Source of the DNA: Roseomonas sp.
GTDB lineage: Bacteria; Pseudomonadota; Alphaproteobacteria; Acetobacterales; Acetobacteraceae
DNA length: 64,000 nucleotides
NCBI GenBank assembly: GCA_031180725.1
Contig: JAPSLO010000004.1
Coordinates: 1-64,000, forward strand
Direction: 5' to 3'
Shown here: in pieces, positions 60,163-64,000 of the stretch
Numbering within the stretch: position 1 is the first letter of the stretch
Layout of the letters: every line of letters starts with the position of its first letter
Made by a program: the position numbers and the translations under genes
The notes under the pieces: generated by a model
The model's database searches: none
Seen by the model: only the letters and a program-made list of their open reading frames with translations
Told to the model about the DNA's origin: nothing

Positions 60163-61088
60163 GCCCAACCATCCTCGAGACCTGGCGCCAGGTTCCGGCC
60201 GCGCTCCGCGGTGCGACGGTGGCGCTAGGCAATTTCGACGGGGTGCATCGCGGCCATGCCGCGGTGGTGCGCGCCGCCCATGTTGCCCGTCCCGACCTGC
60301 CACTTGCCGCCCTGACCTTCGAGCCGCATCCGCGCGAGCATTTCCGCCCCGAGGATCCGCCCTTCCGCCTGACCCTGCTGCCGGCCAAGGCGGCGGCGCT
60401 GGGCGCGCTGGGCGTGACCATCGTCTATGCCCTGCCCTTCGATGCCGCACTCGCCGCCATGCCGGCCGAGACCTTCGTGGAAGAGGTGCTGCACCGGGGC
60501 ATCGGCGCGCGCCATGTCGCCTGCGGCACCGACTTCGCCTTCGGCCACCGCCGCGGTGGAGACACCGCCTTCCTGGTCCAGGCGGGAGAGCAGCGCGGCA
60601 TCGGCGTCACTGTCGTGCCGCCGGTGGCCGATGAGGGCGGCCCGGTCTCCTCCACCCGCATCCGCCGGCTGCTGCAGGACGGCTATCCGGAGCGCGCCGC
60701 CGGTGAGCTGGGCCGGGACTGGGAGGTGCCGGGCATCGTCTTCCAGGGCGACAGGTTGGGGCGGGAATTGGGCTGGCCTACCGCCAATATTCTGCTCGGC
60801 CGTCACGTGGAGCCGGCGCGTGGCGTCTATGCCGTGCGGGCGGTGCTGCCGGATGGCAGCCTGGTGCCGGGCGTGGCGAATATCGGCCGCCGTCCGACGC
60901 TGGGCGGCGATCCGGTGACACGGCTGGAAGTGCATCTGTTCGACTGGTCCGGCGACCTTTACGGGCAGGAGATCCGCGTGCGGTTGCACAGCTTCCTGCG
61001 GCCGGATGCGAAGTTCAGCGGGCTGGAGGAGCTGAAGGCTGCCATCGCGGCGGACGCGGCCGAGGCGCGGCGGGTACTCGGAATCTAG
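60159..61088 (+). CDS. ribF: bifunctional riboflavin kinase/FAD synthetase
   Basis: A 309-residue enzyme turning riboflavin into FMN and then FAD. The N-terminal adenylyltransferase domain (about 10-180) has GNFDGVHRGH (24-33) and STRIRRLL. The C-terminal flavokinase domain (about 185-305) has GDRLGRELGWPTAN and GVYAVRA. It starts with GTG in a 4-base overlap with the LOG gene. No FMN riboswitch is seen, as expected for an internal gene. Confidence 0.97.
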   Translation: MSPTILETWRQVPAALRGATVALGNFDGVHRGHAAVVRAAHVARPDLPLAALTFEPHPREHFRPEDPPFRLTLLPAKAAALGALGVTIVYALPFDAALAAMPAETFVEEVLHRGIGARHVACGTDFAFGHRRGGDTAFLVQAGEQRGIGVTVVPPVADEGGPVSSTRIRRLLQDGYPERAAGELGRDWEVPGIVFQGDRLGRELGWPTANILLGRHVEPARGVYAVRAVLPDGSLVPGVANIGRRPTLGGDPVTRLEVHLFDWSGDLYGQEIRVRLHSFLRPDAKFSGLEELKAAIAADAAEARRVLGI

Positions 61089-61156
61089 ATGTGCCTTAGG
61101 CGTCGGCGCCAGCTCTGCCGGCCTGGCTGGAATGTCCCACTCGCCTCAGGCGGCGC

Positions 61157-61690
61157 TCACACCAGCCCCAGCGCCTGATACAGCCGCGCCGCCGGCGGCC
61201 AAGCCTCCATGATCTCCGCCCGGTACTGGAAGGCCATCCAGGCGGCCGCCCCCAACAGCGCGCAGGAGATCAGCCAGCCGGCCGCCAAGGCCAGAGTCGC
61301 GGCGGGCCCGCGTCCCTCCTCCTCCTCGTCCTCCTCGGGCAACGGGTGGATTGGCGTGTGGCGCGAGAGGCCACGCGTGGGTGGCGGACGGCCGGTATTG
61401 TCCTCCGCCACCCTGCGCTCGACGGGTGCCGCACCAGGCGCGTGCGAAGGCGCCACTTCGGCGCGGGGTGGCTCGGCACGAAACGGGGCGGCCGGCGCGG
61501 GAGCTGGGGCGGGCGGCGCGGAAGCTGGCGCGGACACAACCGGCGCGGTCTCCGTCCCCTGCTGCGGCACCGGTCGGGCGGCCTGGAATTGGTGCCCGCA
61601 GCGGGCGCAGCGCAGCAACCGCGGGCCGCTCGCCAGCAGGGCGTCCGGCACCTCGTATTCCGCTCCGCAATTCGGGCAGCCCAGGCGCAT
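61157..61690 (-). CDS. MJ0042-type zinc-ribbon membrane protein
   Basis: A 177-residue protein: an N-terminal zinc ribbon (CPNCGA at C5/C8 and CARCG at C28/C31), a long Ala/Pro-rich linker (about 40-95), a basic then acidic stretch (EEDEEEEG), one membrane helix (about 146-166) and a short C-terminus. Such proteins usually lie divergent to ftsE in alphaproteobacteria, as here (114 bases between starts). A regulatory or scaffold role at the membrane is inferred; the function is not known. It converges on ribF. Confidence 0.88.
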   Translation of the reverse strand: MRLGCPNCGAEYEVPDALLASGPRLLRCARCGHQFQAARPVPQQGTETAPVVSAPASAPPAPAPAPAAPFRAEPPRAEVAPSHAPGAAPVERRVAEDNTGRPPPTRGLSRHTPIHPLPEEDEEEEGRGPAATLALAAGWLISCALLGAAAWMAFQYRAEIMEAWPPAARLYQALGLV

Positions 61691-61804
61691 GAGACAAGTC
61701 TGGACGCCACCACGCATGGCGTCCACCCCGCCGCGTGGCCTTGCATCGCCTGACGCGCGCTTCCCCCCTTCACGCCCTGCCGCTCAGGAGGCAGACATCC
61801 CGTC

Positions 61805-62536
61805 ATGGTCCGCTTCGAGGCTGTCGGGCTGCGCTATCTCGGCTCCGGCCCCCATGCCGGCGCCTGGGGTCCGGAGGCGCTGACCGATGTCACCTTCGCG
61901 CTGCCGCGCGGTTCCTTCACTTGGTTGCTGGGGCCTTCGGGCGCTGGCAAATCCTCGGTGCTGCGCCTGATGCACCTGGCCATCCGCCCGACGCGCGGCG
62001 AGGTGGAGGTGCTCGGGCTGCGGCTCGCCCGCGCGCCGCGCAACATGCTGCCGGCAGTGCGACGGCGAATCGGCGTGGTGTTCCAGGATTTCCGGCTGCT
62101 GCCCTACCTCTCGGTCTTCGACAATGTGGCGCTGCCGCTCCGCCTGGCTGGCCGGCCGGAGGCCTCGCTGCGCGCCGATGTCACGGAAATACTGCGCTGG
62201 GTCGGACTGGAGGCAAAGGCCGACGCCTCCCCGGCGGAACTGTCGGGCGGCGAACAGCAGCGCATCGCCATCGCCCGCGCCGTCGTGACCCGGCCCGACC
62301 TGCTGGTGGCGGATGAGCCGACCGGCAACCTCGATTCGCGTCAGGCCCGCCGCCTGCTGGCGCTGCTGCGGGAGATGAACCGGCTGGGCACCACCGTGGT
62401 CGTCGCCACCCATGATGAGGACCTGGTGGCCCGCTTCCCTGCCCCGGCGCTGTTCCTGCACGAGGGCCGGCTGCACGACCCCGACAATGCGCGCGGCCTG
62501 CATGCCGACAGCGCGACGGATGACGACATTGGCTAG
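61805..62536 (+). CDS. ftsE: cell division ATP-binding protein FtsE
   Basis: A 243-residue ABC ATPase that with FtsX controls septal peptidoglycan hydrolases. Walker A GPSGAGKS is at 43-50, the signature LSGGEQQR and Walker [13 protein letters not shown] follow, with the H-loop in VVATHDEDL. It overlaps the ftsX start by 17 bases. GGAGGCAGACATCCCGTC precedes the ATG. Confidence 0.96.
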   Translation: MVRFEAVGLRYLGSGPHAGAWGPEALTDVTFALPRGSFTWLLGPSGAGKSSVLRLMHLAIRPTRGEVEVLGLRLARAPRNMLPAVRRRIGVVFQDFRLLPYLSVFDNVALPLRLAGRPEASLRADVTEILRWVGLEAKADASPAELSGGEQQRIAIARAVVTRPDLLVADEPTGNLDSRQARRLLALLREMNRLGTTVVVATHDEDLVARFPAPALFLHEGRLHDPDNARGLHADSATDDDIG

Positions 62537-63407
62537 GCGCCGCCGCTACTCGCGTGATCCGCTGGGATTGCGGCGCGCCCTGTCAGGGCCGCTGCTGCCG
62601 GGGCTGGTGGCCGCCATGGCGCTGCTGGCGGCGCTGGCCGTGGCCGGGGCGCAGGGTGCGGCGGCGCTGGCGCAGCGCTGGCAGCGCGGCGCAGCCGCGG
62701 CCGTGACCGTGCAACTCCCGGAGGCTGACGCCGCGCAGACGCGCCGCGCGCTGGAAGCGCTGCGCGCCATGCCCGATGTCGCCGAGGCCCGTGCCATGGA
62801 CGAGGCGCGCCTGGCGGAATTGCTGCGTCCCTGGCTGGGCGGCACCGGCGGCCTCCCGCTGCCGGCGGTGATCGAGCTGCGCCTCGCCAATCCGCGCGCC
62901 GATCCGGTGCTGGTGGGTGACCGTCTGGCGGCCGTGGTGCCGGGCGCACTGGTGGAGGCACATGGCCTCTGGGTGCAGCGTCTGGCGGCGCTAGCACAGA
63001 GCCTGCGATGGCTGTCCTGGGTGGTCCTGGTGCTGGTGGCCGGCGTCGCGGCCGCGGTGGTGGCGGTGGCCACCCGCGCCGGCCTCGCCGCCCGCCGTGA
63101 CGCGGTGGAGGTGTTGCACGGGCTGGGAGCGCGCGATTCCGATATCGCCGGCCGCTTCGCCAGGCGGCTCGGGCTGATGGCGGCCGGCGGCGCCCTGCTG
63201 GGCACCGCGGCGGCAGTGCCGGCGCTGGCGTTGCTGGTGGATCTGGCCTCGCCCTGGACCGGGGCGGGCGCGGGGGGATCAAGGGCGGCAGGCGGCTGGG
63301 CGGCCCTGCCATGGCCGGCGCTGGCCGCCGTACCGCCGGTCGCCTTTCTGGTCGGCTGGGCCACGGCGCAGCTCACTGTCCGCCGCTGGTTGCGGCATCT
63401 GCCTTGA
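62520..63407 (+). CDS. ftsX: cell division permease-like protein FtsX
   Basis: A 295-residue membrane protein with four helices (about 30-50, 165-190, 210-235 and 262-285). The periplasmic domain between the first two (about 55-160) includes MPDVAEARAMDEARLAELL and is shorter than in enterics, as is common in alphaproteobacteria. The cytosolic loop around GLGARDSDIAGRFARR contacts FtsE. Its TGA overlaps the TTG of the DUF218 gene. Confidence 0.93.
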   Translation: MTTLARRRRYSRDPLGLRRALSGPLLPGLVAAMALLAALAVAGAQGAAALAQRWQRGAAAAVTVQLPEADAAQTRRALEALRAMPDVAEARAMDEARLAELLRPWLGGTGGLPLPAVIELRLANPRADPVLVGDRLAAVVPGALVEAHGLWVQRLAALAQSLRWLSWVVLVLVAGVAAAVVAVATRAGLAARRDAVEVLHGLGARDSDIAGRFARRLGLMAAGGALLGTAAAVPALALLVDLASPWTGAGAGGSRAAGGWAALPWPALAAVPPVAFLVGWATAQLTVRRWLRHLP

Positions 63408-64000
63408 AGTGGCGCCTCCGCCGCCTGGCCACTGCTCTGCTGCTGCCGCTGGCGCTGGCCGCGATAGGTGGCGTGTGGTTCCTGGCGCAGGTCGCTGCGG
63501 AACCCGAGGAGCCGCTGCGGCCCACCGATGCCATCGTGGTGCTGACCGGCGGCGCGGAGCGGGTGGAAACCGGCCTCTCCCTGCTGGAGGAAGGCGCTGC
63601 GCCCCGCCTGCTGATCTCCGGCGTCGCGCCACGGCTGGGCCTGGCGGAGCTGGCACGCACCCATGGGCGCGACGCCGCCGCCCTGGAAGGGCGCGTCACG
63701 TTGGGCCATGTCGCCACCACGACCCGCGGCAATGCCATGGAAATCGCAGCCTGGGTCCGTGCGCAGCCGCGCCCCGTGGCGTCGCTGCGCGTGGTGACAG
63801 CCGGCTACCACATGCCGCGCGCTACGCTGGAACTGCGCCGCGCCCTGCCGGGGGTGGAGCTGGTGCCCCATCCTGTGGGCCCGTCCGTGCTGCGCGACGG
63901 TGTCATGCCGCTGCCGCGTGTCGCCAGGCTGCTGGCAGGGGAATACGTGAAATATGGCGGCGCTCTGTTGGGTCTGGCCGCCCTGGTGCCGGCGCGGGAG
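63404..64000 (+). CDS. YdcF/DUF218 family protein, cut by the window end
   Basis: The first 199 codons are present; the gene runs past the window. It starts with TTG in a 4-base overlap with ftsX. An N-terminal membrane helix (about 9-28) precedes the DUF218 domain: PTDAIVVLTGGAERVETGL, APRLLISGV, and VVTAGYHMPRATLELRRALP. The ftsE-ftsX-DUF218 order, usually followed by plsC, is typical of alphaproteobacteria. DUF218 proteins act in envelope or sugar metabolism, without a settled reaction. Confidence 0.93.
   Translation, partial: MKWRLRRLATALLLPLALAAIGGVWFLAQVAAEPEEPLRPTDAIVVLTGGAERVETGLSLLEEGAAPRLLISGVAPRLGLAELARTHGRDAAALEGRVTLGHVATTTRGNAMEIAAWVRAQPRPVASLRVVTAGYHMPRATLELRRALPGVELVPHPVGPSVLRDGVMPLPRVARLLAGEYVKYGGALLGLAALVPARE

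Noticed and set aside
60159-61088. Possible FMN riboswitch for ribF
   Set aside because: ribF overlaps the preceding LOG gene by 4 bases, leaving no leader for a riboswitch.
1-64000. tRNA, rRNA, CRISPR array, insertion sequence or prophage
   Set aside because: No cloverleaf with a GGTTCGA-type arm, no repeat-spacer array, no transposase or terminal repeats were seen by reading. The holin-like gene at 50124 belongs to a housekeeping membrane family and has no phage genes around it.

Overview
The window is one contiguous piece of a very GC-rich (about 70 percent) alphaproteobacterial chromosome. It most resembles Acetobacteraceae of the Roseomonas type. This placement is inferred from gene order and family content: the alphaproteobacterial blocks prmC-DUF4167-clpB, rplY-pth-ychF and ftsE-ftsX-DUF218; five orphan Bug (TctC-type) binding proteins; and a lineage style of ATGA-overlapping genes with GTG or TTG starts. 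I saw no rRNA, tRNA, CRISPR array, phage or insertion sequence.

Layout: 1-5.3 kb holds clpB, an antisense MOSC gene, DUF4167 and prmC. 5.4-12 kb holds a Gfo/Idh oxidoreductase, two Bug proteins, an exported alpha/beta-hydrolase, a GntR/FCD regulator with an operator over its promoter, and a 3-hydroxyisobutyrate-dehydrogenase-like enzyme. 12-18 kb is a TetR-linked catabolic operon (Gfo/Idh, DUF993, sugar-isomerase-like TIM barrel, Bug protein, DUF2585) with a divergent SMP-30 lactonase. 18.2-18.9 kb holds decayed remnants of a PQQ sugar dehydrogenase and its cytochrome c.

18.9-27.4 kb is the most unusual part. Five minus-strand genes are joined by 4-base ATGA overlaps: a PelD-like membrane c-di-GMP receptor (GAF plus degenerate GGDEF with an intact RxxD site), a PelE-like membrane/TPR protein, an unrecognised polytopic membrane protein, glycerol kinase and a SelA-like PLP enzyme. 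A large TPR-like protein is transcribed divergently. This looks like the regulatory half of a Pel exopolysaccharide machine without PelA/B/C/F next to it, coupled to glycerol phosphorylation.

27.4-35.5 kb holds GST, DUF1028, an M20 amidohydrolase, and a minus-strand operon (Asp/Glu-racemase-like, opine-dehydrogenase-like, 3-hydroxyacyl-CoA-dehydrogenase-like, Bug protein), then another Bug gene and DUF3052. 35.6-45.2 kb holds a family 2 glycosyltransferase, hrpB, a DUF4189 protein, a DsbD-type reductase, several small exported proteins and an exported superoxide dismutase. 45.3-49.6 kb is a complete polyamine-type ABC importer. 49.7-55 kb holds envelope-stress-type membrane proteins, a 3-hydroxyisobutyryl-CoA hydrolase, rplY, pth and ychF. 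55-61 kb holds an exported SMP-30 lactonase with a long operator-like dyad, TTC38-like, YnfA, a CPG2-like peptidase, MaoC, LOG and ribF. 61-64 kb holds a zinc-ribbon membrane protein and ftsE-ftsX-DUF218, the last running off the end.

The common theme is scavenging of organic acids, sugars and lactones through many orphan binding proteins and small oxidoreductase operons, mixed with conserved housekeeping blocks.
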